NCBI GenBank assembly: GCA_016710385.1
Contig: JADJVX010000026.1
Location: forward strand, 248,001-312,000
Length of the DNA: 64,000 nucleotides
Direction: 5' to 3'
Source of the DNA: Actinomycetales bacterium
GTDB lineage: Bacteria > Actinomycetota > Actinomycetes > Actinomycetales > Dermatophilaceae
A model generated the notes under the pieces. That model was not told where the DNA came from. It did no database searches and saw only the letters and a list, made by a program, of their open reading frames with translations. Both the position numbers and the translations under genes were made by a program. This document shows positions 44,188 through 53,340 of this stretch, piece by piece (position 1 is the stretch's first letter; each line of letters begins with the position of its first letter).

Positions 44188-44949
44188 ATGCTGGCCGGCG
44201 TGGATGCCAGCCCCGCCGTCGGTCACGCCCTCGACGTGCTGCGGCTGCTGGCCCGGCATACCGAGCCCTTGCCGGCTGCGCGCATCGCGAGCGAACTCGG
44301 GTTGCCCCGATCAAGCGCCTACCGGATCCTCGCAACACTCACCGACCGCGGCTTCGTCAGCCACGTGCGGGAGTCGGGGCGCTATGCGCTCGGCGCGGCG
44401 GCCTACGAGTTGGGCTGGGCCTATCAACGCCAGGCACCGCTGCAGCGGACCGCCGCCCCGTTGCTGGCCCGGCTGGTCGATGTGACGACCCACAACGCGC
44501 ACCTGGCGGTCATGCACGGCCGCGACGTCCTCTATGTCGTCGAGGAGCGCGCCGCCGGCCGGCCCCGCCTGGTCACCGATGTCGGCGTGCGCCTGCCGGC
44601 CGAGCTCACCGCCAGCGGCCTGGCCATGCTCGCGCGCCTATCGGCCGCCCAGGTGCGGGCCCTCTATCCGCGCCCCGATCTCCTGGTCAGCCGCGAGGGG
44701 CACGGCCCCCGCTCGCTTGCCGCTCTCCGTCGCCAACTCGTCGAGACGAGGGCCAGAGGGTATGCCGTGGAAGACGGCACCGTGACGCCCGGCTTGGCGT
44801 CGGTGGCGGTTGCGGTCCTCGACCATGCCGGGCACCCGATAGCCGGCGTCGCGGTGACCTATCCCGAGGTGGAGCGCGACCGCGAGCCGGCGCTGGCCGA
44901 GCAGGTGCGCCGGGTTGCGGCCGCACTCTCGGCCCGTCTGGCCCGGTGA
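44188..44949 (+). CDS. IclR-family transcriptional regulator (probable histidine-utilisation regulator)
   Basis: 253 aa. The N-terminal winged helix (VGHALDVLRLLARHTEPLPAARIASELGLPRSSAYRILATLTDRGFVSH) is followed by the IclR effector domain (LLARLVDVTTHNAHLAVMHGRDVLYVVEE, then LPAELTASGLAMLARL and GYAVEDGTVTPGLASVAVAVLD). I chose the ATG at 44188 because AGAGGA stands seven bases upstream and the palindrome then falls outside the gene; a GTG at 44146 would put the palindrome inside. Divergent to hutH, so regulation of hut by urocanate or histidine is the obvious model. Confidence 0.88.
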   Translation: MLAGVDASPAVGHALDVLRLLARHTEPLPAARIASELGLPRSSAYRILATLTDRGFVSHVRESGRYALGAAAYELGWAYQRQAPLQRTAAPLLARLVDVTTHNAHLAVMHGRDVLYVVEERAAGRPRLVTDVGVRLPAELTASGLAMLARLSAAQVRALYPRPDLLVSREGHGPRSLAALRRQLVETRARGYAVEDGTVTPGLASVAVAVLDHAGHPIAGVAVTYPEVERDREPALAEQVRRVAAALSARLAR

Positions 44950-44969
44950 GCCGTCTAGGGTTGGCGGCC

Positions 44970-45428
44970 ATGGCTGCGATCTCCGACCTCGACGCCCTCC
45001 TTGCCGGGTTGGCTCCGCGGCTGCGACCGGGCCGCTATGTCTTCGTGACCCTCCCCGCGGACGAGCCGATCAAGGCCACCTGGCGGCCGGTCATGACCTT
45101 CCTCGAGGACGAGGGCCGCACCGTCATCCTCGAAGCCAAGGTCGCCAAGGCAGCCGCACTCGATGCTTCAGCCAAGATGGCCTGGATCACCCTCGACGTG
45201 CACAGCGACCTGGAAGCCGTGGGCCTCACCGCCGCGGTCAGTGGGGCGCTGGCCGAGGCCGGCATCAGCTGCAACGTCGTGGCGGGGGCCTACCACGACC
45301 ACCTCTTCGTCGCCGCCCGCGCGGCAGACCGGGCGGTGGCCGTCCTGCAGGCACTGGCCACCCGCCCGGTCCACGTCTCACGTCATGCCGCGGCGCCGGC
45401 CGAGGCAGCCGCACCGGCCGAGGACTGA
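44970..45428 (+). CDS. ACT-domain protein
   Basis: 152 aa. An ACT-like ligand-binding fold: LRPGRYVFVTLPADEP, then WITLDVHSDLEAVGLTAAVSGALAEAGISCNVVAGAYHDHLFVA, the last stretch being the strand-helix part with conserved NVVAG-HDHLFV. Similar small proteins are annotated as ACT-domain amino-acid sensors. It follows the IclR gene by 20 bases and may be cotranscribed. Its last 46 bases overlap the 3' end of the convergent flotillin gene. Confidence 0.78.
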   Translation: MAAISDLDALLAGLAPRLRPGRYVFVTLPADEPIKATWRPVMTFLEDEGRTVILEAKVAKAAALDASAKMAWITLDVHSDLEAVGLTAAVSGALAEAGISCNVVAGAYHDHLFVAARAADRAVAVLQALATRPVHVSRHAAAPAEAAAPAED

Positions 45429-46942
45429 CTCGGCAGCCCAGCCGGAGGAGCAGCGGCAGGTGACCCACCGGCATACCGGCTGACCATCGACTCCACGTCG
45501 ATGCCGGTGGCGCTCTTGAGCATGGCGAGCGTCTGGGCGAGGTTGGCCGTCACCTGCTTGGGCAGCGCGCCCGCGCCGTCGGTCGAGATGACGGTGAGCT
45601 GGTCGATGGCGGCCATCGGGGAGGCGACCTCGCGGGCCACCTTGGGCAGCACCTCGACGAGCATCTGCAGGACGGCAGCCTCGTTGTATTCCGCGAAGGC
45701 GGTCGCGCGCTTGGACATCGCCTCGGCTTCGGCCTGCCCGGTGGCCAGGATGGCGGCCGCTTGGGCCTCACCTTCGGCGCGCAGGGCTTCGGCCTCGGCG
45801 GTGCGCTGGGCGCGCGCGGCCTCACCGCGTTTGGCACCCTCGATGGCTGCGGCTTCGGCAAGCGCGGTGCGGCGGGACTTCTCGGCCTCACCGGTCAGGC
45901 GTGCCGTCTCGGCCTCGGCCTGCGCTGCGGCGATCGCGGCCGCCCGCCGGGCGTCGGCCTGCGCGATGGCGGAGTTGCGGGCGGCCTCGGCCTCCTGCTC
46001 GACCTTGTAGCGCGCTGCGTCGGCGGGCTTGCGCACCTGGGTGTCGAGTTCGCGCTCGCGCAACGCGGCCTGGCGGACGGCGACCTTCTCCTGTTCGGTG
46101 AGGATGGCCTGGTCGCGGTCGGCCTGAGCCAATGGCCCGGCCGCGGCGGCTTGCGCGGCGGCGGCGTCGGTCTCGGCCTTGATCTCGGTCTGCTTGAGCA
46201 CCAGCTCGCGGTGGGCGACGGCGATCTCCTGCTCGGCGGCCAACCGCGCCTGTTCGGCCGCCTGACGGGCGTTGGCCTCGGCGATGGCGGCGGTCTGCCC
46301 CACCCGCGCGGCTTCTGGGCGCCCGAGGTCGGACAAGTAGGTGCCGTCGTCGGTGATGTCCTGGATCTGGAAGGTGTCGAGCACTAGCCCCTGACCGGTC
46401 AGGGAGGTCTCCGACTCGTCGGCGACCCGCTGCGCGAAGGCAGCTCGGTCACGGATGATCTGCTCGACGGTGAGCGACCCGACGATCGAGCGCAACGCAC
46501 CGGCCAGCGTCTCCTGGGTGAAGGTCTCGATTTCGTGCTGCTGGGTCAAGAACCGTTGCGCGGCAGCTCGAATCGAGTCCTCGTGGCCGCCCACCTTGAC
46601 CAGGGCCACCCCGTCGAGGTTGAGCTTGACGCCCTGCCCCGACACGGCGCCACGGATCTGCACCATGATCCGACGGCTGGACAGGTCGAGCACATGCAGG
46701 CGCTGCACGAACGGCACGACGAAGATCCCGCCACCCATGACGACCTTCTGGCCGGACAGGTCGGTCGAGATCACACCGGTCTGGGCGTTGCGGATCTCCT
46801 TGCCCTTCTTGCCAGTGACGATGAAGGCCTCGTTCGGCCCGGCCACCTTGTAGCGCTGGGCAATGACCAGCCCGAGCAACACGACGACGAAGACGATGCC
46901 GACGATGGCCAAGAGCATCGGTGAGACGGGGAGGGTGGACAT
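45383..46942 (-). CDS. Flotillin-family membrane scaffold protein
   Basis: 519 aa: an N-terminal membrane helix (about 9-29), a PHB/SPFH domain (GPNEAFIVTGKKGKEI, MGGGIFVVPFVQRLHVLDLSSRRI, then FLTQQHEIETFTQETLAGALRSIVGSLTVEQI), and a long Ala/Glu/Gln coiled coil (about 215-420) with repeated EA/AEAQ patterns. A conserved end follows (FAEYNEAAVLQMLVEVLPKVAREVASPM) and an Ala/Ser/Pro tail. Flotillins organise membrane microdomains. The partner NfeD-like gene lies upstream on the same strand, as in the Bacillus yuaF-floT pair. Confidence 0.92.
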   Translation of the reverse strand: MSTLPVSPMLLAIVGIVFVVVLLGLVIAQRYKVAGPNEAFIVTGKKGKEIRNAQTGVISTDLSGQKVVMGGGIFVVPFVQRLHVLDLSSRRIMVQIRGAVSGQGVKLNLDGVALVKVGGHEDSIRAAAQRFLTQQHEIETFTQETLAGALRSIVGSLTVEQIIRDRAAFAQRVADESETSLTGQGLVLDTFQIQDITDDGTYLSDLGRPEAARVGQTAAIAEANARQAAEQARLAAEQEIAVAHRELVLKQTEIKAETDAAAAQAAAAGPLAQADRDQAILTEQEKVAVRQAALRERELDTQVRKPADAARYKVEQEAEAARNSAIAQADARRAAAIAAAQAEAETARLTGEAEKSRRTALAEAAAIEGAKRGEAARAQRTAEAEALRAEGEAQAAAILATGQAEAEAMSKRATAFAEYNEAAVLQMLVEVLPKVAREVASPMAAIDQLTVISTDGAGALPKQVTANLAQTLAMLKSATGIDVESMVSRYAGGSPAAAPPAGLPSQSSAGAAASAGAAA

Positions 46943-47145
46943 GGCGCCTTTCCTTTCGCGCCGCGGCGGGGTGCCGCGGCAGGGTCGATGGAGGTATGCC
47001 GTGGCACGGCATACCCGGGAAGGGACAGGAGGACAGCGAGGACAGCGAGGACAGCAGGACTGCAGGGACCGCAGGACCGGGGTGTGCAGGGGGATGGGAT
47101 GGGAACGGCGGGAGTCGAGCGGGACGGCGCACCCGCCCGGGTCGC

Positions 47146-47706
47146 TCAGCTCGGCCGGTCTTGAGGTGACAGGGCCGCGACGGTCACGGCGGTCGGCGAG
47201 TCGACCGCTGTCACGACGATCGACGTGCCGGCCGGCAGCGGCCGGTCACAGCGGGCGTTGAGTCGGGTGAGCTGGCCACCCACGGTGAGGCCCACCTGGC
47301 CGAGTCCATGGGGTGGGATCTCGGAGATGACCGAGCCACGGTGCCCAACCAGGGATTCGGAGCGGACGGTGGCGTCAGTGCCACCCCGCATGAGGGTCTT
47401 GGTGAGCCAACCGGCCAGGCCGCCCACGGCGACACCCGCGAGCAGGCCGCCGCCGATCGCCAATGGCGTTGCACCGGTGGCCGATTCGATGCCAGCCCCG
47501 GCGAACCCGAAGGCGGCCAGGAAGCCCGACACGGCAGCGCCACTGAGAAAGGTGCCTGCGAGGTCACCGCCGAGGAACTCGCCGCCGACGCTGTGTGCAT
47601 CGAGGGCGCCGACGGCACCGAAGGCCCCGTCGAGAAGATCTCCCGCGATCAGTGAGACAAGCAACAGCAGCAGTCCGACGCCTCCGATGACGAGGAATGC
47701 GGTCAT
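47146..47706 (-). CDS. NfeD/YuaF-like membrane protein
   Basis: 186 aa: an N-terminal helix (FLVIGGVGLLLLLVSLIAG), a Gly/Ala-rich segment with further helices to about 110, then a small OB-fold-like C-terminal domain (LVGHRGSVISEIPPHGLGQVGLTVGGQLTRLNARCDRPLPAGTSIVVTAVDSPTAVTV). This is the NfeD C-terminal type that works with flotillin. The flotillin gene starts 203 bases further on. That gap holds short GGACAGCGA repeats and no gene. Confidence 0.8.
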   Translation of the reverse strand: MTAFLVIGGVGLLLLLVSLIAGDLLDGAFGAVGALDAHSVGGEFLGGDLAGTFLSGAAVSGFLAAFGFAGAGIESATGATPLAIGGGLLAGVAVGGLAGWLTKTLMRGGTDATVRSESLVGHRGSVISEIPPHGLGQVGLTVGGQLTRLNARCDRPLPAGTSIVVTAVDSPTAVTVAALSPQDRPS

Positions 47707-47822
47707 CTGTCACGAGCTCCAGTCAGGGCCGCCGACCGACGCCACCGTGGCGCCTCTCCAGCCCATTGCCGCTGAGACGGCGCGAGGCGTCGGCCGGTTC
47801 CACCGACTTTCGTGCCGGCGCG

Positions 47823-49154
47823 TCAGCTCGACGGCGGCGTGCCTGGAGCGGGGTTCGACGTGCCGTGCGCGGCGGCTTCCGCGGCGGCTTCCGCGGCGGC
47901 TTCCGCTGCCGCTTCGGCCGCGACGGCCTTGCGGACCACCGGCATGACGGTCAGCCCCTGCACTGCGATCGTGAAGAGCACCACGGCATACGTGGCCGTC
48001 ACGAGGGTGGGGCGATACGGCGAGGGAGGCAGCCCGAGCGCCAGGCTGATCGCGATCCCGCCGCGCAGGCCACCCCAGGTGAGCATGCGGATGGTCCATG
48101 GCCCATAGCCGTCGCGGGATCGCACGAGGAACATCGGCAGCGCCACCGAGACGAACCGGGCCACCAGCGCGACGGCGATCATGACGACGCCCGCGCCGAT
48201 CTGTGCGCCGGAGGTCGGCGTGAGGATGACGTCGAGACCGATGAAGGCGAAGAGCAAGATGTTGAGCACCTGGTCGAGGGTCTCCCAGAAGCCTTCGACG
48301 TGGTGCCGGGTCTCTGCGGCGAAGGCACGCTCCTTGCCGGCGGAGACGATGAGACCGGCGACGACCATGGCCAGCGGCCCACTCATCGAGGTCTGGACGC
48401 AGACGCCGTAGCCGACGACCACGGTGGTCAGGGTGATGAGCACCTCTACTGCATGACTGTCGATCGTCTTGCAGAGCCAGTAACACGCGTAACCCAGGAG
48501 CGCCCCGAACGCCATCCCGCCGAGCGCTTCCTGGGCGAAGACGGTGAGGGCACCGGTCAGGCTCGCCTCGACGTGCGAGGTGCCGACGCCGGCGGCTGCC
48601 GCGATGACCAGGTAGAAGACGACGCCCACGCCGTCGTTGAAGAGGCTCTCACCGGCGATGAGGGTCTCGACCTTCTTGGGCACCTTGGCGCGCTTGAGCA
48701 TGTCGAGCACAGCCACCGGGTCGGTCGGGGAGAGCAGTGCGCCGAAGAGGAGGGACCACAACAGCGGCACGTCGAGACCGACCAGCCGGAAGACTCCCCA
48801 GGCGGCGAACCCGATGAGCACCGTGCTGATCGCCGTCGACAGGAACGCGAAGGTGAGGATGCCGGCGCGCAACCGCACCAACAACCGCGCATCCAGGCTC
48901 ATCGCGCCGGCGAAGAGCAGGAACGACAGGATCCCGTTGAGGACGAACGCCGTGAAGTCGAGGGTCTGCAACAGCTCGGTCGCCAGGGGTCGCAAACCGA
49001 AGGTCCAGCCCGCGATGTCGAAGGTGATGAGCAGCACCGAGGCCATCGCGCCCGCCAAGGTCACCCCGACGGTCGTCGGGATCCGGGTGAACCTCTCGTT
49101 GGCCCAGGCGAGCAGGGCCGACACGCACATGAGGACCGCGAGGGCAGTGAGCAC
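47823..49154 (-). CDS. CPA1-family Na+(K+)/H+ antiporter
   Basis: 443 aa with about 12 membrane helices. The family blocks are RIPTTVGVTLAGAM near the start, FLLFAGAMSLD, SPTDPVAVLDMLKRAKVP, the ion-site GESLFNDGVGVVFY and WGGLRGGIAISLAL near the end. The C-terminus ends in EAAAEAAAEAAAEAAA, coded by a short DNA repeat. A GTG at 49154 is preferred: the in-frame ATG at 49253 overlaps the start of the Nudix gene, leaving no room for promoters, and adds a Cys/Arg-rich leader with no family match. Confidence 0.9.
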   Translation of the reverse strand: MLTALAVLMCVSALLAWANERFTRIPTTVGVTLAGAMASVLLITFDIAGWTFGLRPLATELLQTLDFTAFVLNGILSFLLFAGAMSLDARLLVRLRAGILTFAFLSTAISTVLIGFAAWGVFRLVGLDVPLLWSLLFGALLSPTDPVAVLDMLKRAKVPKKVETLIAGESLFNDGVGVVFYLVIAAAAGVGTSHVEASLTGALTVFAQEALGGMAFGALLGYACYWLCKTIDSHAVEVLITLTTVVVGYGVCVQTSMSGPLAMVVAGLIVSAGKERAFAAETRHHVEGFWETLDQVLNILLFAFIGLDVILTPTSGAQIGAGVVMIAVALVARFVSVALPMFLVRSRDGYGPWTIRMLTWGGLRGGIAISLALGLPPSPYRPTLVTATYAVVLFTIAVQGLTVMPVVRKAVAAEAAAEAAAEAAAEAAAHGTSNPAPGTPPSS

Positions 49155-49251
49155 GTCGGGAGCGTAGTCCTTCGCCCCGCGACGCAGCCCACCCGAGCAA
49201 GCAATCTCACGGCCGCAGCGAGGCTGCCGGGGCGGCATACAGTGTCGTGCC

Positions 49252-49767
49252 ATGACGGACTACGACGCTGGGTATGCCGGTGCGCTGGCGTGGGATGGAC
49301 TGCCCGGGATTCCGGCGTCGGCCGGGGCGCTCGTCTGGGACGACTCCGGCCGGCTGCTCCTGCTGGCCCCGACCTACAAGACCGGGTGGACCATCCCCGG
49401 CGGGGTCATGGAATCGACCGGCGAGACCCCGTGGGAGGCCTGCCGGCGCGAGGTCTTCGAGGAGACCGGGCTCACCGTGACCCGTGGCCGGTTGGCCGCG
49501 GTCGACACCCGGCCGGCCAAGCCGCGCAAGGCGATGGGGTTGCGGTTCCTCTTCGACTGCGCGCCGTTCTCCGCCGAGGCCGCCGCCGGAGTCGTCGTCC
49601 AGGTCGAGGAGGTCCGCGAATACCGGTTCGTCGAGCCCGAGGCCGCGTTGCCGCTGCTGCGCCCGGCCGTGCGCCGGCGGGTCGCGTCGGCTTTGGCGGC
49701 GCGGGCTGCCGGCACCGGCTGCGTCTACCTGCAGGACGGTATGCCGGTCGACGGGGTCAGCGCGTGA
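49252..49767 (+). CDS. Nudix hydrolase
   Basis: 171 aa. The Nudix box is complete: GGVMESTGETPWEACRREVF with EETGL (G-x5-E-x7-REVFEETG). Upstream is the strand LLLLAPTYKTGWTIPG. It hydrolyses a nucleoside diphosphate linked to another group; the substrate is unknown. The stop overlaps the start of the next gene (GTGA), so the pair is coupled. Confidence 0.88.
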   Translation: MTDYDAGYAGALAWDGLPGIPASAGALVWDDSGRLLLLAPTYKTGWTIPGGVMESTGETPWEACRREVFEETGLTVTRGRLAAVDTRPAKPRKAMGLRFLFDCAPFSAEAAAGVVVQVEEVREYRFVEPEAALPLLRPAVRRRVASALAARAAGTGCVYLQDGMPVDGVSA

Positions 49768-51002
49768 CACCGGGTCCCGACGCGGCATACGACGTCGAAC
49801 GGGTGCGCGCGCACTTCCCGGCGCTGGCCGCGGGTGCGGCGCACTTCGATGCCCCGGGCGGCACCCAGACCCCCGACGTGGTGGCCGAGGCGGTGCGCGA
49901 CACCCTGCTCGCGCCGATCGCCAACCGCGGCGCGGTGACGCCGGCCGAGCAGCGCGCCGAGGCCGTGGTCGGCGAGTGCCGGGCCGCCCTCGGTGACCTG
50001 CTGGGCGCCGATCCGCGCGGAATCGTCTTCGGGCGCAGCGCAACTGCGCTGACCTATGACCTCTCGCGGGCGCTGGCCCGCACCTGGGCGCCGGGCGATG
50101 AGGTCGTCGTCACGCGGTTGGATCACGACGCCAATGTGCGGCCGTGGGTGCAGGCCGCTGCCGCGGTCGGGGCGGTCGTGCGGTGGGCCGATTTCGACCC
50201 CGCGACCGGCGAACTCCCGGTGGAGGCGGTGGCGTCGCTGCTGTCGCCGCGCACTCGGCTGGTCGCGGTGACGGCCGCGAGCAATCTCATCGGCACCCGC
50301 CCGCCGGTCGCCCAGATCGCGCGGGCCGCCCATGCGGTCGGCGCGTTGGTGTGGGTCGACGGGGTGCACGCGACGGCGCATGCATCGGTCGACGTCGCCC
50401 GCCTCGGAGCGGACTTCTGGGCCTGCTCGCCCTATAAGTTCCTCGGGCCGCACTGCGGTGTCGTCGCGGCGGCGCCCACGCTGCTGGAGGGCCTGCGGAT
50501 GGACAAGCTGCTGCCCTCGACCGACGATGTGCCCGAGCGCTTCGAACTCGGCACGCTGCCCTACGAACTCATGGCCGGCACGACCGCTGCGGTCGACTTC
50601 CTCGCCGGGCTCGCACCCTCCGCGGCACCCGATGGGTCCCGCCCCGACCGGCGCGCGCGTCTGCTCGCTTCGTATGCCGTGTTGGAGGCGCACGAGGACC
50701 GGTTGCGTTCGCGTCTGGAGCCGGTGCTGCGGGAGTTGCCCGGCGTCACGGTCTATTCGAACGCCGCGGCCCGGACCCCGACCATGCTGTTCCGGATTGC
50801 CGGGTGGGATTCCCAGGACGTGCGAAAGGCGTTGGCGGACCGGGCCATCAACGCGCCGGCCGGGCACTTCTATGCGATCGAGTGCTCTCGTCATCTGGGG
50901 TTGGCCGACGCGGGAGGCGTGCGGGTCGGACTGGCGCCCTATTCGAACGATGACGACATCGACCGCCTCATCACGGCGCTGCGCGAGATCACCCGATCCT
51001 GA
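49764..51002 (+). CDS. Cysteine-desulfurase-like aminotransferase (class V, PLP)
   Basis: 412 aa. VERVRAHFPALAAGAAHFDAPGGTQTPDVV at the start is as in the Csd/SufS-like group. PLP residues are TRLDHDANVRPW (His), WVDGVHATAH (Asp, His) and the Schiff-base Lys in ACSPYKFLGPHCG. No catalytic cysteine loop typical of SufS is obvious, so it may be a racemase or lyase relative rather than a sulfur donor. It is coupled to the Nudix gene. The last octamer GTATGCCG before the accessory island is inside this gene. Confidence 0.82.
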   Translation: MTPGPDAAYDVERVRAHFPALAAGAAHFDAPGGTQTPDVVAEAVRDTLLAPIANRGAVTPAEQRAEAVVGECRAALGDLLGADPRGIVFGRSATALTYDLSRALARTWAPGDEVVVTRLDHDANVRPWVQAAAAVGAVVRWADFDPATGELPVEAVASLLSPRTRLVAVTAASNLIGTRPPVAQIARAAHAVGALVWVDGVHATAHASVDVARLGADFWACSPYKFLGPHCGVVAAAPTLLEGLRMDKLLPSTDDVPERFELGTLPYELMAGTTAAVDFLAGLAPSAAPDGSRPDRRARLLASYAVLEAHEDRLRSRLEPVLRELPGVTVYSNAAARTPTMLFRIAGWDSQDVRKALADRAINAPAGHFYAIECSRHLGLADAGGVRVGLAPYSNDDDIDRLITALREITRS

Positions 51003-51170
51003 TCGCTTCGGCCCGTCGCAGCCTAACGGGGACGGGCCACGCGTTTGGCAGGGCGCCACGACGACCTCATCCCAGCGATTCTGATCTTCTTGGCCGGCGG
51101 AATTGCTTACTCGGTCTGGAACGATGGGCTTAGTGGTGGGCTTTGCGGTGTCACCGGATAGGTTGCTGCC

Positions 51171-51608
51171 ATGAGCGCTGAGGTTAGCCGGGCAATGCTC
51201 ACCGTCGCACTTGCACTTGTCACGGCCGGTTGCACAGGCAACCCATCCGACACGAAGTCAACGCCGTCGGTTTCACTGACGAGCGAAGTGACGGTTTCCA
51301 AGGGTGATGCCGAGCAGGTAGCGACACAAGTTGGGGTGCTAGAGACTGATCCGGCTGCTTTGGTCGCCGCCGCCTCGGGCGTCACAGCGGATCAGGCCAG
51401 GCAGGCATTTCCCCCCGGCACGAAAGTCGAGGCGGCACCAACCACGTGGTCACCGGACGGAACCGGCTTGGGCGGAACGATCCAGATCGTCGTCCAACCA
51501 CCTAGTACTACGTCAGTGACCTACCTCGCTGTCATGGTCAAGGAGGCTGGCACATGGAAAGTGCTTGCAACCGTCCCCGTAGACGCAGCGAGCCCGGGGA
51601 CGTCATGA
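51171..51608 (+). CDS. Small lipoprotein of unknown function
   Basis: 145 aa. Signal peptide and lipobox VTAGC (Cys21). A Ser/Thr linker is followed by a domain of about 90 residues (VSKGDAEQVATQVGVLETDPAAL, then IQIVVQPPSTTSVTYLAVMVKEAGTWKVL). The end looks like a conserved small secreted fold, with VKEAGTWKVL as in NTF2-like/DUF lipoproteins. Not recognised further. The stop overlaps the start of the lipase (ATGA). Codon use is less GC-rich than the flanks. Confidence 0.65.
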   Translation: MSAEVSRAMLTVALALVTAGCTGNPSDTKSTPSVSLTSEVTVSKGDAEQVATQVGVLETDPAALVAAASGVTADQARQAFPPGTKVEAAPTTWSPDGTGLGGTIQIVVQPPSTTSVTYLAVMVKEAGTWKVLATVPVDAASPGTS

Positions 51609-51890
51609 CCTCCCGGCGCTTGCTAGCGATTGCCCTCACTTTGCTGGCGGCGTTCACGACGGCACATCCGGCTGTGGCGGCGCCTGCGGCGTCCGAACCG
51701 AGTTCATGGAATTGTGGCGCCAAAGCTCTCGAGTTGGACGATGTTCGCGTTGAACTGGCGCCCATCAACCCCGCTGAACGGACACCTCAGGGCCATACCA
51801 TCAAGCCGACGTCGGCGGGTGGTTCCTGGGTTCCAGTGATCCTGGTGCACGGCTGGGTATCGCAGTCCACCCACCCGACCCACGGGGGGG

Positions 51891-53340
51891 TGTCAGATGG
51901 TCTGTGTAAGGGGTGGGTCTCTATCTGAAGGAGATTGACTAGTGAGCATGGCCAAGTTGAAGAACCGCGAACAGGTCGAGCCTGAGGCTCGGCGGCTGCG
52001 GCGGGAGTTGTTCACCGACGAGATGCTGGATCAGTTGATGGCGGCCACGGATGAGCGCGGCCTGTCCTTGACGGGTGAGGGCGGGTTCCTGCCGGAGATG
52101 ATCAAGGCCGTTCTCGAGCGCGGGATGGAAGCTGAGTTGACCGACCACCTCGGCTATGAGAAGGGTGACCGTGCCGGTCACGGGTCCGGGAACTCCCGCA
52201 ACGGGACCACCCCGAAGACGCTCGGCACGGAGGTCGGTGACATCGACCTGGAGCAGCCGCGGGACCGGAACTCCACGTTCGCGTCGGTGCTGGTACCCAA
52301 GGGCGCCCGCCGGCTGGGTGGCCTGGAGGACATGATCATCAGCCTGTACGCCGGCGGGATGACGATCCGCGACATCCAGCACCACCTCGCCGCCACGCTC
52401 GGAACGGAGTTGTCGCACGAGACGATCAGCAAGGTCACTGACGCCGTGGCCGAGGAAGTCATCGCGTGGCAAACCCGCCCGTTGGAGGCGTTCTACCCGG
52501 TGATCTACCTCGACGCGCTGATGGTCAAGATCCGCGACGGCGCGCACGTGAGCAACCGGGCCGCGCACATCGCCGTCGGTGTCGACATGGACGGCATCAA
52601 GCACGTCCTGGGCATCTGGATCCAAGCCAGCGAGGGAGCGAAGTTCTGGGCCGGGGTATGCGCCGAACTGGCCAACCGCGGCGTCAAGGACGTCCTGATC
52701 GTCTGCTGCGACGGCCTCACCGGCTTCCCCGAGGCCATCGAAACGACCTGGCGGGAAGCGATGGTCCAAACCTGCGTGGTGCACCTGATCCGGGCCTCGA
52801 TGCGGTTCGTGTCCTACAGCGACCGGAAGGCCGTCGCCGCGCTGCTCAAGCCGATCTACACTGCGGCCACCGAGGACGCCGCCTTGATGGCGCTGACCAC
52901 CTTCACGGACTCCGCCCTGGGCAAGAAGTACCCCGCCGCCCTCGCCTCCTGGGAGAACGCGTGGGACCGGTTCACCCCGTTCCTGGCGTTCGGGCCCGCG
53001 CTACGCAAGGTCATCTACACCACGAACGCGATCGAGTCGCTGAACTACCAGCTCCGCAAGATCATCAAGAACCGCGGCCACTTCCCCAACGACACCGCCG
53101 CGATCAAGCTGCTGTGGCTGGCCATCCGCAACATCGAGGACAAACGCGCCCGAGAACGCGCCAAAGAAGCTGGCCTACCCAGAGGCCACTCCCGCAAGGC
53201 CCCCGGCAAACTCGTCGAAGGCTCCGTCATCCAAGGCTGGAAAGCAGCCCTGGGCGAACTCTCCCTCGTCTACCCCGACCGCATCAACACCTACCTCTAA
53301 CACCCCCACGACCAACCCTGCTTACACAGACAACTTGACA
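51891..53340 (+). mobile_element. Intact IS256-family insertion sequence
   Basis: Ends are imperfect inverted repeats, TGTCAGATGGTCTGTGTAAG at the left (51891) and, read inward from the right end (53340), TGTCAAGTTGTCTGTGTAAG. The flanks CGACCCACGG (51876-51885) and CGACCACGG (53345-53353) look like an imperfect target duplication, a few bases away from the ends I could place. The element holds one transposase gene and interrupts the lipase in the same orientation. Confidence 0.85.
51942..53300 (+). CDS. IS256-family transposase
   Basis: 452 aa, intact. The DDE residues are in VIYLDALMVKIRDG (Asp), VCCDGLTGFPEA (Asp) and TNAIESLNYQLRK (Glu); CVVHLIRASMRFVS is the C-x2-H-type block. N-terminal part: FTDEMLDQLMAATDERGLSLTGEGG and LTDHLGYEKGDRAG. 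The start is GTG or the ATG two codons on (51948), with GAAGGAG upstream. It differs from the decayed IS256 copy near 9 kb and belongs to a different subgroup. Confidence 0.95.
   Translation: MSMAKLKNREQVEPEARRLRRELFTDEMLDQLMAATDERGLSLTGEGGFLPEMIKAVLERGMEAELTDHLGYEKGDRAGHGSGNSRNGTTPKTLGTEVGDIDLEQPRDRNSTFASVLVPKGARRLGGLEDMIISLYAGGMTIRDIQHHLAATLGTELSHETISKVTDAVAEEVIAWQTRPLEAFYPVIYLDALMVKIRDGAHVSNRAAHIAVGVDMDGIKHVLGIWIQASEGAKFWAGVCAELANRGVKDVLIVCCDGLTGFPEAIETTWREAMVQTCVVHLIRASMRFVSYSDRKAVAALLKPIYTAATEDAALMALTTFTDSALGKKYPAALASWENAWDRFTPFLAFGPALRKVIYTTNAIESLNYQLRKIIKNRGHFPNDTAAIKLLWLAIRNIEDKRARERAKEAGLPRGHSRKAPGKLVEGSVIQGWKAALGELSLVYPDRINTYL

Noticed and set aside
47697..51002. A single 1101-codon plus-strand gene
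   Set aside because: Only the last 412 codons are a real enzyme; the upstream part is antisense to the CPA1 antiporter and out of frame with the Nudix gene that is clearly real.
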